NCBI GenBank assembly: GCA_038030265.1
Contig: CM075942.1
Span: forward strand, 38,158,751 to 38,222,750
Length of the DNA stretch: 64,000 nt
From: Corythucha ciliata
Taxonomy: Eukaryota; Arthropoda; Insecta; Hemiptera; Tingidae
Direction: 5' to 3'
Under the pieces are notes generated by a model, which was given only the letters and a program-made list of their open reading frames with translations, was not told the DNA's origin and did not search any database. Position numbers and translations under genes: made by a program. Positions 30,961 through 41,982 of this stretch are shown piece after piece. Positions within the stretch are counted from its first letter, which is position 1. Each line of letters opens with the position of its first letter.

Positions 30961-32918
30961 CGGAATCAAGGTTCGAATTTGTGAGCTGCTCCCTTACCAC
31001 AGCTCAACCCAGTCATCCCAAATCACTCGCCTTACTCGCGCTTTTTCATCGTCCGCTCTAGTAGGGATCAAGATGCTGCAGGGACATGAATGTGCGGCGC
31101 CTATGCCAGCAGGTCGACACATGTATTCCCAGGTATACCGACATGGATGGGCACCCATAGGAACACAACTGTTTTACCTGTGAGGTTAAGCTGACACAGT
31201 TTCTGGTGAATGCAGGTTACAGCGGGGTCTTCATTGAATTTATCTCCGATAGCAGCTAGCGTACTGTACGAGTCCACCAGCACAAGGTAAGACGAGGAAC
31301 CGTGGGTCATGCAGCAATCCAAAGCTAAGAATATCCCATACAGCTCAGCAGAGTAATGAAAAATATGGTGGAAGAGGGAAAATAAATGTTCCCCCCGACG
31401 GGACGTAATATGCACATCCCACCCCGAAGCCACTTTCGAGCCATCTGTGTAGATGTGTGTAAACCCTGAATATTTAAGTAAAAGTTTATTGAATTGAGCA
31501 AGGCACACTTGCGTTGGCACTTGTGTCTTCGAATGCTTGAGAAGAGAGGCATCAATGTTGAACCTTGGGTATAACCAAGGGTGTATTCCATAACTTTTGA
31601 TAGGCATTATAGGATTAAGAGCAGTATCAAATCCTAATAGTTCTTCTTCCAGTCATACTGGAAGGGGCCGAGAAAGACTAGGGAGGTTGCGGTATTCTGC
31701 AATGCTGGCCGCACTGAATAATGTCGAGTGAAACATATGGTCTCGTTTTGATTGTACTCTAATTGCGTGGTTTAAGATAATTTCTTGGAAACGATATTTC
31801 AGAGGTAGGCAGTTTGACAGGACATAGAGATTATCACAAGGGGTGGTTCGGTAAGCTCCAAGTCCAAGTGCAATGTGGAGGCCTGTTTGATAAGTCCGTT
31901 CTAGAGCCATAAGCCTGTATACCATATTCCATTTTTGACCTAACTAGGGAATTGAGGATTTTAAGGAGAGTAGCAGAGTCTGAGCCCCATTGATGGCTGG
32001 CCAAAATTCTTAAGAGATTCAGGGATTTGGAGCATTTAACATTTACCTGATGGATATGCTCCTTCCAGCGTAGCTGCTTGTCCAGAACGAGCCCCAGAAA
32101 TTTATGGTAATCTTTATCTTGAATACTGGCACCTTGCAGAATCAGGGATGAGGGATCGTGCTGTGATCTTAGTCGGCAGAAGTGGACTGCGCACGTTTTG
32201 TCACTCGAGAAACGCAGGCCGATTCGCTCAGCATTTTCCACAAGTCCGTCCACGGCATCCTGTAAGTTCGTATCTTGTGTTCTCGCAGGGTGCGTTGCAT
32301 AAAGCATCAAGTCATCGGCGTAAATTGACGCCCTCGTACTTGGAGGGAGGCCGTTTGTAACCCCATTGGTGCCTATTAGAAAGAGGGTGACACTCAGAAT
32401 CGATCCCTGTGGGATGCCGTTAGCTTGTTCTCGGGGCAATGAATGTGCCGTTCCGATTCTTACTGAGAATAGTCTGTCTGTTAAGAAATTACCCAGTATA
32501 AGGGTCATGTTTCCCTTTATATCCCACTGAAACAATTGCTCCATTATGGCTACCCGACTTATCTTATCAAAGACACTCTTCACATCGAAGAAGATCGCGG
32601 TCACATGCTCTCTATTCAAAAATGCGTTTTGTAGCGGAAAGCAGTTTGACAAGGGTTAATAAGTTGTCGGTGTTCTAAAATTGTCATTAACCTGTAATTT
32701 ATCATTTTTTCAAAAAGTTTACCGGGGCAACATGTCAGGGATATTGGGCGGTAGCTGTTAGCTTCGAGAGGATTTTTCCCGGCTTAAGGACAGGGACAAT
32801 GTGCGCGAGTTTCCATGCCTTTGGGTAATAACTTTTTCCCTTAGAGAGTTATACAGAACTAGTAACTGAGTTTTCACACTTTTAGGCATGCGCTTTATTT
32901 GCTCATTGGGCATAATTA
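30961..32918 (-). pseudogene. LINE-C ORF2 remnant: RT and RNase H (broken)
   Basis: Minus-strand remnant of a different I-group LINE. From about 32770 the RT start is readable (RPISLTCCPGKLFEKMIN). The main RT frame (31834-32652) has FFDVKSVFDK, GIPQGSILSVTLF and YADDLMLYA. A frameshift near 31920 moves to the thumb (31653-31925; ALGLGAYRTTPCDNLY). Stops near 31610-31650 precede RNase H (31101-31607; YTDGSK, SAELYGI, VDSYST, then GNTCVDLLA where A is expected before D). The C-terminus decays by 30961 and joins the 110-bp B2 patch. No tail is visible. Confidence 0.82.
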
Positions 32919-32934
32919 TTATTATTATTATTAA
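32919..32934. repeat. Short (TTA)n microsatellite
   Basis: TTA repeat just outside the Gypsy 3' LTR. It may be the tail of a lost LINE. Confidence 0.7.
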
Positions 32935-32939
32935 GCTTG
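32935..32939. repeat. Gypsy target-site duplication GCTTG (left)
   Basis: GCTTG directly outside the LTR; the same five bases lie at 39346-39350. Confidence 0.88.
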
Positions 32940-33108
32940 TGTATCGTGTTGATTCTTTTGGTCATTAATTAAACACTCGTGATATTAAGACACACAGATT
33001 ACACGTTTATTCGTTTGTTCTTTTTATACAGCACCTCTCAACACGATGTGTCGGTACAATGACTTCTGTGTGTAACCTCCCTCGACTTTCCCGCTTACTA
33101 CTGTTACA
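32940..33108 (-). repeat. Gypsy 3' LTR, 169 bp
   Basis: Begins TGTATCGTGTTG and ends CTACTGTTACA (TG..CA). It differs from the other LTR (39177-39345) at four visible sites, about 2.4%. Adjacent inner sequence reads GAAAGGAAAAGA on the element strand, a likely polypurine tract. Short for Gypsy LTRs, which are commonly several hundred bp. Confidence 0.92.
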
Positions 33109-33166
33109 TCTTTTCCTTTCAATGTACCTATTTTAGAAGTTAAACAATACTAATTTTAAAATGTCC

Positions 33167-33200
<34 letters not shown>

Positions 33201-33286
33201 AGCCCTTAAAATTTATTTATTCACGAATTAACAAAGACACATGTTTCTTAAATACTAACAATCAAGCATATTAACAGCATATTATA

Positions 33287-34835
33287 CAGGGTGTTCACCG
33301 GTGACGTTGACTATATTGCACACGGTGAAAGTTCATGCCAATAGCTGTAAAATTTCCCCTTTCACTTCTTTATTATCTCCAGCCGTTACCGAGATATGAT
33401 GTTTTGAACACTTTTCAAGGAAAAAAGCAGTTTTCATGAGAAAACCACGTTTTCCCGGGTTTCATGTGGTGCGCGTACAAATTGAATGACAGATTCGGAT
33501 TCTGCACAAAATTTACCGTAAGATGCAATGCGATTCGTTTCGGAATTACCTTGACACACCTATCATTGTAGGCGTTAAAGTTTTTCTTTGCACAAAATAA
33601 GATTTCTTGCTAAGTTGTCCCCTTGATTTTCACTAGTGGGACAAAATCGCAGGTGACGCATCTGTACTATAAAAACATCTCCAAGCAGTCAGCTTTCGAA
33701 TGATGTATCACAGAACCATCTTCTGGCTTATTTTGACCACCAAATTCAGCTTTATTTTTAAAAAACTACCCTCTGAGACAAATACCAGAAGCCCCTAAGC
33801 CACTTTTTAAACTCGTTACTCTCATAAGCTATGCCTCGTAGCCATCCTGCAGCAATCTTGAATTCTCAGTGTGTGGGATCTTCATCAATAAAGTCCACGC
33901 TGTGGACTCCCAAATGTAGAAATCCGGTAGCATCAAGATCAGATATCCTCACGTTGGCCTCAAAATGGGCTCGTAATAGTCCAGTATGCATGAGCTGCAC
34001 TCTTGTGTTCTTGCGAGAGATCTTCATCAAACAAGCCCACGATGTGGACAGTGTCCAGTGATACCAGAGTCAGATCATTTTTCCTCATGCTGACCCCAAA
34101 ATGAGTTCTTGAGATAATTCTTCCACTAATGAGCTGAAAGTTGTACATTATCCTCCCATTATTTCTGCTGACGGCTTACACCGTGAGGGAGCCAACAGGT
34201 CTTCAATAAGTGGATTCAAATCGAGAAACATGTAGAGAGATAAATTGATGTGATATACAATTGCCAATTATCCCTATCCAGGTTTTAGCTATAGGCATAT
34301 TATCCAGACCGAGTCTCAACTTCTGGATGAGAGCATTTGTCTCAGAGGGTAGTTTTTTTTAAAAAAATAAAGCTGATTTTGGTGGCCAAAATAAGCCAGA
34401 ATCTGGTTTTGTCATACATCACTCGAAAGCTGACTGCTTAGAGATGTTTTTAGAGTACAGGTGCGTCACCTGCGATTTCTTCTCACTAGTGAAAATCAAG
34501 GGAATAAATTAACTAAAATTCTCACTTTGTGCAACGAAAAGTTTTGACACCTAGAATGATGGGGGTGTCAAGGTAATTTCGAAACGATTCGCATTGCATC
34601 TTATGGTAAATTTTGTGCAGAATTCGAATCTGTCTTTCAATTTCTAATCGCACCACATAGAACCCGAGAAAACGTGGTTTTCTCATGAAAACTGCTTTTC
34701 TTCATGAAAAGTGTTCAAAAAATCATATCTCGGTAACGGCTGGAGATTTTAAAAAAGTGAAAGGGCAAATTTTACAGCTCTTAGCATGTACTTTCGCCGT
34801 GTGCAATATAGTCAACGCCACAGGTGAACACCCTG
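33287..34835. mobile_element. Fold-back element FB3, 1549 bp, TSD TA
   Basis: Arms about 33287-33790 and 34330-34835 (about 500 bp each) are inverted repeats. Ends are CAGGGTGTTCACC / GGTGAACACCCTG with TA on both sides. The roughly 540-bp middle holds a diverged direct duplication of about 130 bp (33870-33990 and 34010-34135, both with ATCTTCATCAA..CCACG..GTGGAC and CTCAAAATG-like blocks). No coding frame. It is inserted in the 3' region of the Gypsy element, so it is younger than that element. Confidence 0.9.
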
Positions 34836-35035
34836 TATACGAACATATTAACTTTAGAAAGGTAATGGGAAATTCTGGTACGACAAAATTATTATTATTC
34901 ATTTAACACATACGTGATGTATTTTACAATAAAATCAATCAAGCATATCAACAACATTTATACATCAACATATTAACGTTAGAAAGGTAATGTGGAGTTC
35001 TCGAACGACATAATTATTATTACTCATTACAGTAC
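34836..35035. repeat. Tandem duplication in the Gypsy 3' region
   Basis: AACATATTAAC(T/G)TTAGAAAGGTAATG occurs at about 34842 and 34970. AATCAAGCATAT occurs before FB3 (33270) and again at 34936. An approximately 115-bp unit was therefore duplicated in the untranslated region, and FB3 later split the first unit. Confidence 0.7.
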
Positions 35036-35279
35036 AGTACTCAAGTTCAGTACAGTACTTCTATATGCTGCTATTGTCAGGCGAAGGCTAATTCTCAGTT
35101 ATTGAGACAACAACCTAAAACGCATTGGTTTTTTAATAGTGGTCCTATTCCTCAAATTTGAAGAAGGGGTGGGATGAGTATCGATTAGGGTAGGATTAGG
35201 AACAATGGTTGGTGGGGAAACGTCCTGTGCTCCAAGGTGTGCCATTTTTATTATGTCTTGTCGGTTTCGACGATAAAGT

Positions 35280-36134
35280 TTATTTCCATCTCCAGCCCCA
35301 CCAAGATCTTGGAGTTTCAGCTTGACTTTTAATCCTACCTGCTAGCCACTTCAAACCAAGTTTGAACATAACCAAATCCCCCTCGTTCAGAAATTTTAGT
35401 TGTTTTGTACCGCGGTCAAAATATTGTTTCTGTTTAGTTTTATTTTTCATCATATTTTCCAAGACTACGTTTTTATCAGGAATCAACGGTATAAGATTTT
35501 TCTTAGAGAAAGTTATATTATCTTTCAGTTCTCGATTGAATAGAAGCTGACTTGGGGAGTAACCCATGCTAGGGATCACTGTGTTACGGTGGTGGAATAA
35601 AAGCTCGTGTGGATTCTGACCAGAAATCTTGGATTTTCTTAAAATGTTTTCAAATATTCGAACCCCGGTTTCAGCCATTGCATGACCTCGAGGAAAATTT
35701 GGGCTGCTTGTTATTAATTTTATGTTGTGGGCCGTAAAATATTCCTTAATGACTTTACTATTGAATGGAACATTGTCACATATTATTTTATCTGGGAATC
35801 CTTGGGTACAAAACATAATTCTCAATTTATCCACGATTTCGTTAGATGTTTTGTAATTAACTTTTACTGCTTCGATCCACTTCGAATAGTAGTCAGTCAC
35901 GATCAAGTAGTTGTTTCTATTGTATTCTAGGATGTCCATCCCTAAAATTGACCACGAACGTTCGGGAAGATCGGGAGTTAACATTGGTTCCCTGGGATTA
36001 TTCATCCTGGTGTACTTACAAACCATACATTGGTCAATGAAGTTGTCAATGTCTTGGGTCATATTCGGCCAATAAAGCGACTTTTTAGTTTTGTGTCTAG
36101 TTTTGCCAACCCCTAAATGTCCTTCGTGCAACAT
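35280..36134 (-). pseudogene. Gypsy integrase
   Basis: 284-residue open segment. The N-terminal HHCC zinc region is recognisable (HEGHLGVGKT, YWPNM, CMVC at 36-39). The catalytic core has D67 (LGMDILEY), D120 (ICDNVPF) and E155 (AMAETGVR), giving the D-35-E spacing expected of Gypsy integrases. The family usually has GxEF/SNGxAE motifs at these sites, so the core is somewhat diverged. The C-terminal domain is cut short (after KWLAGRI the frame ends in WGWRWK). It is separated from RNase H by about 310 bp that include a MITE at 36299. Function in the live element: joining cDNA to host DNA with a 5-bp stagger. Confidence 0.85.
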
Positions 36135-36298
36135 TTCAAGTACCGTCCGTTGTAAGGCTCGAGGAACAATTATTCTATTCCCCCACCACAGAATACCTTC
36201 ACTATCCGAGAGCTCTTGTCTAATTTGATTGTACGGCTTAAGTTCATTCGGGACAGACCTTGGCCACTGGGTAGTTATGCGTGTTTTAAGTAGCTTTA

Positions 36299-36416
36299 AG
36301 GCCTCGCCACACCGAACGCGAACTGCCGCGCGGACTGGTCCTGGTTTCTGGCGGTCATGGTTTTTTAGCGAGCGGACCAGCCCGCGCGGCAGTTCGCGTT
36401 CGGTGTGGCGAGGCCT
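36299..36416. mobile_element. PIF/Harbinger-like MITE, 118 bp, TSD TTA, in Gypsy pol
   Basis: Ends AGGCCTCGCCACACCG and CGGTGTGGCGAGGCCT. About 42-bp arms pair almost perfectly, through AACGCGAACTGCCGCGCGG. TTA flanks both sides (36296-36298 and 36417-36419). Same family as 1362-1493. It interrupts the pol region between RNase H and integrase. Confidence 0.9.
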
Positions 36417-36444
36417 TTAAGTGTCTTATCGTTAGTCGTTTCTC

Positions 36445-37758
36445 TCACAAATTCACGATGACGTAAGCCAATTCAGGGTCATCCGTTTTAGGCATTTCCG
36501 TCGTCGCCCTCGAGAGGGCGTCCGCTATCAACATATCTTTTCCGGGTAGGTAGGTCAGGAGGAAGTCGTATTTCACCAACTTTAATAACATCCTTTGCAG
36601 GCGACTTGGAACTTTATCGATATTACGCTGCGTTATGCTTATTAAGGGTTTATGGTCCGTTTGGACCGTTACTTTTCGACCATAAACGTAATAGTGAAAT
36701 CTCTCCACTGCAAAACAGACACTGAGCAGCTCTTTCTCAATTTGTGCGAACCGAGTTTCACTTTTCGTTAAAGAGCGCGAAGCAAATGCTATTGGTCGCC
36801 CATTCTGTATTAATACCGAGCCCAAACCATCTTTAGAGGCATCAGTTTGAATAGTTAATGGCTCTTTTTCATCATAGTGAGCCAACACGGGGGCATGAAC
36901 AATTAGGTCCTTTAGGCGACGCAGGCAAGTTTGGTGCTCTTTGGACCAATTCCAAGGAACACCAACCCTAGTCAACTCTCTTAGTGGGGCTGAGACTTCA
37001 GACAAATTAGGAATGAATTTATTTAGATATTTCGTGATTCCCAAAAACCACAAAACTGAATTTTTGTCACTTGGTTCGGGCATATCAATGATCGCTCTGA
37101 GTCGGGACGGGTCAATTTGAATTCCCTCACCCGAAACAATGTGCCCAAGTAATTTTATTCGTTCTTCACAAAATTTAAATTTACTTTTATTGAAAGTAAT
37201 TCCATGTTTTTGAGCCACATCTAAAACTTGACGGAGTATTTGGTCGTGTTCCAACTTGGTTTCTCCTGCTATTACAATATCATCGATATATATTTTTACC
37301 CCCTTTATATGCCCAAACAGTTCGGTATTTCTTTTTTGAAATACTTCCGCTGATAACTTAATACCGAATAGCAATCTCCGAAAAGAATAATTTCCGAAGG
37401 GCGAAGCAAAACTGCAGAGTTTCTGAGATTCGTCATCAATAGGAATTTGATAAAATCCATCATTTAGATCCAAAATCGAAAAGAATCGTTTTTTACTCAG
37501 ATCACTTAGTAAATGGTCTTGAGACGGAATCTGAAACTTATCGTCGACTATTTGTTCATTTAAATGCTTAGGGTCTAGGCACAGACGCAGACTTTTATCA
37601 CTTTTTTCTATTATGACCAGTGGATGTAGCCATTCTGCAGGCCCATCTATGTTTTTTAATACTTTTAACTTAACAAGTTGGTCAAGCTTGTCCTTTAACC
37701 GAACCTGTAATCGCTGAGCCACTCTCCTTGAAGCGCAGGTGAATGGGATGGCATCCAT
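36445..37758 (-). pseudogene. Gypsy reverse transcriptase and RNase H
   Basis: 437-residue open segment. RT motifs: LRLCLDPKHLN (58-68), FFSILDLNDGFYQI (92-105, catalytic D97), FGNYSFRRLLFGIK (121-134, usually LPFGL) and YIDDIVIAG (157-165) with both catalytic aspartates. RNase H: QTDASKDGLGSVL (D306), EKELLSV (E341), QTDHKPL (D368) and IADALSR. The overall order and spacing fit Ty3/Gypsy. The segment overlaps the end of the gag-protease frame (37682-38629) in another frame. Ribosomal frameshifting is possible in such elements, but a mutation is equally possible. The interior is intact, so decay is mild here. Confidence 0.88.
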
Positions 37759-38629
37759 GCTTAAGATGGATTCGATAGGGAGGCGCAGGAAAAACCCCCA
37801 AACCAGTAAATACAGACTTGTACCTCTGAATAACTTCCTCCCTAGTGTGAAAATTAGGCTGCGCCTTGACTGACAATAATCTTTTGATTAGTCCGAGCTC
37901 CACGCTAGTCTCGAGGCCTAGAATGGGTTTGTCGCTTTGCTTAATGACAAGAAATTCTATTTGAGAGTCAGCATTGGCTATCTTAGTTCCAAGCGTTAAA
38001 GAACCTAAGGGACGAATTTTATGATTCCCATAGGCCACAAGGTTAACATTTGTGTTTTTAAAAGGGGGGTAATTATTCTCAAAAATTTTTTCAATTACTT
38101 CTAAGGGTAGTATATCCACTTGGCTACCGCTATCAATTTTGAAATTGACATCAACCCCTCTGATTGTTCCTTTTATTTTCCATTCCGGCAGCTTTGGTTT
38201 TTTGTAATTACTTAAACAATTAATATCAATCTTGATCATGTCCATTGAAATACTACCGTCGTGATCAGAGGAATTGTTCCCAGCCACGTCATATTCGATA
38301 TTGTTATTTGCATATCCACCCTTATAGGAGTTTCGCGGCGTAGTTTTATTTTTACAACCAATGGCAAAATGATTAGGACCTTTACAAATGTTACACGTTT
38401 TCCCAAAGGCTGGGCATTTGGATCTAGCATGCTCATACCCACATTTTCGGCATAAATAGGTGACATTTACATTGGTTTCATGATTTTTAGGGGACAATGG
38501 TCGTGGAGATTTAAATTTTCTGGAATAGTTCGATTTACCGATCGGTGCCCTGCATGTCCTTGACTTGCTGTAAGCGCAGATGACGTTCTTTACAAGTCCT
38601 GACGGTGGCCTCCAAGGTGAGCGAGCCAC
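37682..38629 (-). pseudogene. Gypsy nucleocapsid and protease
   Basis: The open frame carries two zinc knuckles (CRKCGYEHARSKC and CNICKGPNHFAIGC) followed by an aspartic protease with the active-site triad DSG in FKIDSGSQVDILP. It ends in the linker toward RT (RYKSVFTGLGVFPAPPYRIHL). This matches gag-NC/PR of Gypsy elements. It overlaps the capsid frame upstream (38535-38870) and the RT frame downstream. Confidence 0.87.
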
Positions 38630-39089
38630 CCTCGCTGAGCAATCTGTCGAGCAGAGTCTTGTCTGTCACTTGCTGCAGGAGCTTATCCCGGATCATGTTG
38701 TGCTTTTCGAGGAATTCACAGGTTGAGGCAGCCTTTTTGAGGACTGTTACGTATTCGAGAATGCTCTGGCCAGATGAAATGTCAGTCTTGAAGAATTTGA
38801 ATCGCTCGTACAAAACATTTTTCAGAGGAGCAAAATGCGAGTTAAAGGCAGTGATTAGATCTTGAAACACCTAAATCCTTTCTCCGTCTTCCGTTTCGAA
38901 GGTATTGTAAATGGCCACTCCGCGAGGCCCCAATTGATTAAGAAGAACGGCTATTTTTACAGCGTCTTTGTCCGCATTTCGTTTGTTTGCGGTCATGTAT
39001 ATGTCGAGGAGCTGAGACCATGTTTCCCATTCGTGGCTTAAGTTATCCGCATCGAAATTAAACAAGGGAAGTGACCTGGCGTCGTTCAT
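38535..39089 (-). pseudogene. Gypsy gag capsid with premature stop
   Basis: Starts at ATG 39089 (MNDARSLPLFNFDADN), 88 bp inside the 5' LTR. The capsid runs through LSHEWETWSQLLDIYM and LLNQLGPRGVAIYNTF, then meets an in-frame TAG at about 38871 (after DGERI). The same frame continues with FQDLITAFNSHFAPLKN and ILEYVTVLKKAA to about 38535. This is the standard Gypsy capsid pattern. The stop is a single-codon lesion, so gag is disabled unless read through. Confidence 0.85.
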
Positions 39090-39176
39090 GGTTCGGGATT
39101 GACGATCAAATCACGCACAAACAAAGACATGAAAAGGTCGCTCACTTTATCAAACAACAATTCACACCTGGTACCA

Positions 39177-39345
39177 TGTATCGTGTTGATTCTTTTGGTC
39201 ATTAATTAAACACTCGTGATATTAAGGCACACAGATTACGCGTTTGTTCGTTTGTTCTTTTTACACAGCACCTCTCAACACGATGTGTCGGTACAATGAC
39301 TTCTGTGTGTAACCTCCCTCGACTTTCCCGCTTACTACTGTTACA
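39177..39345 (-). repeat. Gypsy 5' LTR, 169 bp
   Basis: Pairs with 32940-33108; four visible substitutions. It is the promoter-side LTR of the minus-strand element. The target duplication GCTTG follows at 39346-39350. Confidence 0.92.
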
Positions 39346-39350
39346 GCTTG

Positions 39351-39706
39351 GATTGCAAATGTAATCCACCAGTGTACACCTCGTCTGCTACTCATTTTGT
39401 CAAATGAAAACGGATGGTCAATACGGATGGCTAGTTCCGTGTCCGTGTATGACGAGTGGTCACCTACAGGCTCACATCCACGAAAACATGAATTAGTCTT
39501 GATTGCTCTATTTTTATCTGTCATGAACTCGACCAGCTGCCAAGGAAAATCCAAGTCTGTAATGATATCACACTATTTGTGTCATTGACTCTCATTTCAT
39601 TATGAAGCGTTGAATAAGTGAGGGGGAATGAATATTATATAATTGACTTGTTTTAATACATTAGAGCATGGATGAAAGAACTGACAACAAAGCTGAGTAA
39701 GGAAAG
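39351..39706. other. No feature recognised
   Basis: Spacer between the Gypsy element and a hAT-type MITE. No coding motif. Confidence 0.45.
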
Positions 39707-39714
39707 GGGTTGGG

Positions 39715-39991
39715 CAAGGTGACTAAATTTTCTATAGGTGCCGCAGATCACTGTCCTTCACCTACGTTACGAGCAGTCCCAACCGCCATTGCGCTGGACC
39801 CAGTACATTATTAATTGTTACTGGGTTGTGATTTTTGAGAATTCATAAACTTCAATTTCAAAATTAACTTGCTCTGCTGCTCTAGGGTGAGCAATCGGGA
39901 GCAAAGGACTGCTGGTGACGTCAGTCTCCACCCCTCCGTCCGATGGGCAGGGGGAAATCTGCGGCACCTATAGTAACGTTTAGTCACCTTG
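39715..39991. mobile_element. hAT-like MITE, 277 bp, 8-bp TSD
   Basis: Ends CAAGGTGACTAAA and TTTAGTCACCTTG, with pairing continuing through CTATAGGTGCCGCAGAT. GGGTTGGG lies on both sides (39707-39714 and 39992-39999). An 8-bp duplication with CA-starting ends is the hAT signature. Non-coding, so moved in trans. Confidence 0.9.
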
Positions 39992-39999
39992 GGGTTGGG

Positions 40000-41747
40000 T
40001 ATCATATGTCAAGAAACACTTCAGTCCCCTTTTGCTCTTCAAATATAGTCTTTTCTTCCTATTGCTTTGTAGCATAACCCTTTACATCCACTCCCCCACT
40101 CTCCTTTTTTCTTTAATGGTCGGATCCTTCTTCCCTCCCTTCAGATTTTGAAGATCACTTGACACCTTCGAAAAACGTTTACACCTCTTTACCACAGCTC
40201 CCCACTCTTGACAAAGTATTTTCATTAGTAATCCTACATTTTGAAAGCGTAAGAAATAATTGCACTGCATTGCAGATCTCGCAAATGACCATTGCGTTGA
40301 GAGCGTGAGAGAGGGAATATCGTGGTTGTAATAATAGAAGATCGTGGAAAGATGACAATTTAAAAGCCTTCTTCCTTGTATACACCAAAAATGATGACAC
40401 TTCTACACTGTTTGCATACAAAATGGATTCTAGCGATTACGGATTCGTCATGACTCGTGTTAAGTTTCTATGATAACTAAAACGAAGGGAAACAGTCCAA
40501 GTTGAGAGAGCTAACAGACCAATTATTACATAATCCTTGAAAAGGGTCATATTATCATGTGACAGGGAAGAGAGGGTTATTTTGAACGTACTGCCCTTTA
40601 TTTTCAACTGGAAAATATAAGGAAAAAACGGAAACAGAAACGAAAGAGGTAGAATGATAAGCGATTTTTATAAAAAACGTTGAAATTCGAATGCGATCAC
40701 ACACGAGTCTTTCTTAAATGACCTATACGAAGATAGAGCAATTTTCCCAGAGAAAAAATTGCTATTTCCCAAACTCTTAACTTTTAACAACGTTTAAGAG
40801 CAAAAATGGAACCTGTTGCCCTTTAAAGTCGCCTAGACTTTCTAGCTAGAGAGAGAGAGAAAGGGAAGAATTTATCCCAAGTCAACAGTTGATATTGATT
40901 GCTGCAGGGAACCCCTATATATCCCATCTCTTTCATTTATTTTAAAGATTTAATAAGTATTAGATGATGAACTGTGTTCAGGAAAAGTGTGGGCCGCATC
41001 AAAAAATTCAAAAGGTGGAATTTGATCTATCCGTTCGGGAAACGTTTTACACTGCTGCACATAAAATAAATGTTTCAGTCATGCGAATACGGTCGTTCTG
41101 CGAATGGTGAGAATGCTCGATTTTTTAGGTAATTACCTGCCGATTGTTGATTTTGTTGTTTGAAGACACTGGTGAAGAGAAGGGGTCGTCAGTTGCGGTC
41201 GCGGATATTTTTATTCGGCTTATTATTATATTATTATTATTTTCACTCCGTAATTTTAATTGATTAGGAAAAAAGTAAAAACGAACTCAGGTAAACAAAA
41301 TCGAAGCGGGTCCTTATATGTATGAATATTTTTCTTTACCGTTAACAATTATCGCGTTAATTGAGTACAAAACATAATTAAGGTTATATTAAAAGTTTCA
41401 TTTTTAAAATTTAAATATCACATTTTGATTAATAGCAGTGTCATGACTTTTTAAATATTATAGTCCCTTTGCCCCTTGTGTTGCGGGCGCTCCCTTCCTG
41501 AAACAAACAGAGAAAAATAACATATTACCCAGATGGTTTTAGCTCAAAATTACTTTGTATAGCCATAATTGTTAATTTATAACTAGATTATTTGGGGTTT
41601 AATGGTGACGGTGTCCCACTGGGGCACAAGCTTACTGTGCGGCTCGTACAGTTTAGCGGGAGTAGCTCTAACAAAGCTGGGAAAGCAAGAAGACATTTTT
41701 TAAAAACATAGGACTGTGATAATAGCTGCTATGGATTGAAGAAGGTA
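40000..41747. other. No gene recognised
   Basis: AT-rich non-coding DNA with a short GA patch (40848-40860) and a TTATTATTATTA patch (41220-41240). Confidence 0.5.
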
Positions 41748-41982
41748 TAGTCTGTCCACTTAGTGATGGACTCTCGAACGGGCTGCTTCATTTCGATAGC
41801 TCGATTTGTTCACTTCTCAAACTTTTCCTACGGGCACTATATGGTTACGTGTAGACGCTAAAGGGTGATCATTTGTTCCAAAATTATTCCCGGTGCGTTA
41901 TTTTTAGAAGAAGGGGCGAAGGGGAAGCTCATTCCTCAAAACTTTTGGGCGGGCGAGAGTCCATCCCTAAGTGGACAGACTA
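41748..41982. mobile_element. MITE, 235 bp, TSD TA
   Basis: Ends TAGTCTGTCCACTTAG and its complement; pairing continues through GATGGACTCTCG. TA flanks both sides (41746-41747 and 41983-41984), consistent with the Tc1/mariner superfamily. A one-ended relative lies at 61681-61755. Confidence 0.88.

Larger units (their letters stand above)
32940..39345 (-). mobile_element. Ty3/Gypsy LTR retrotransposon, complete but disabled
   Basis: Minus-strand element of 6.4 kb including two nested insertions (fold-back FB3 and a PIF-like MITE), so about 4.7 kb on its own. LTR-gag-protease-RT-RNase H-integrase-LTR order, 5-bp target duplication, and a candidate primer-binding site TGGTACCAGGTGTGAA directly inside the 5' LTR. 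No envelope-like frame. A stop in gag and frame breaks around the RT start and integrase prevent a full polyprotein. It lacks an obvious GPYF or chromodomain module after integrase. Confidence 0.9.

Noticed and set aside
32940..39345. Endogenous retrovirus (envelope-bearing errantivirus)
   Set aside because: No envelope-like frame after integrase; the region there is a fold-back insertion and untranslated DNA.
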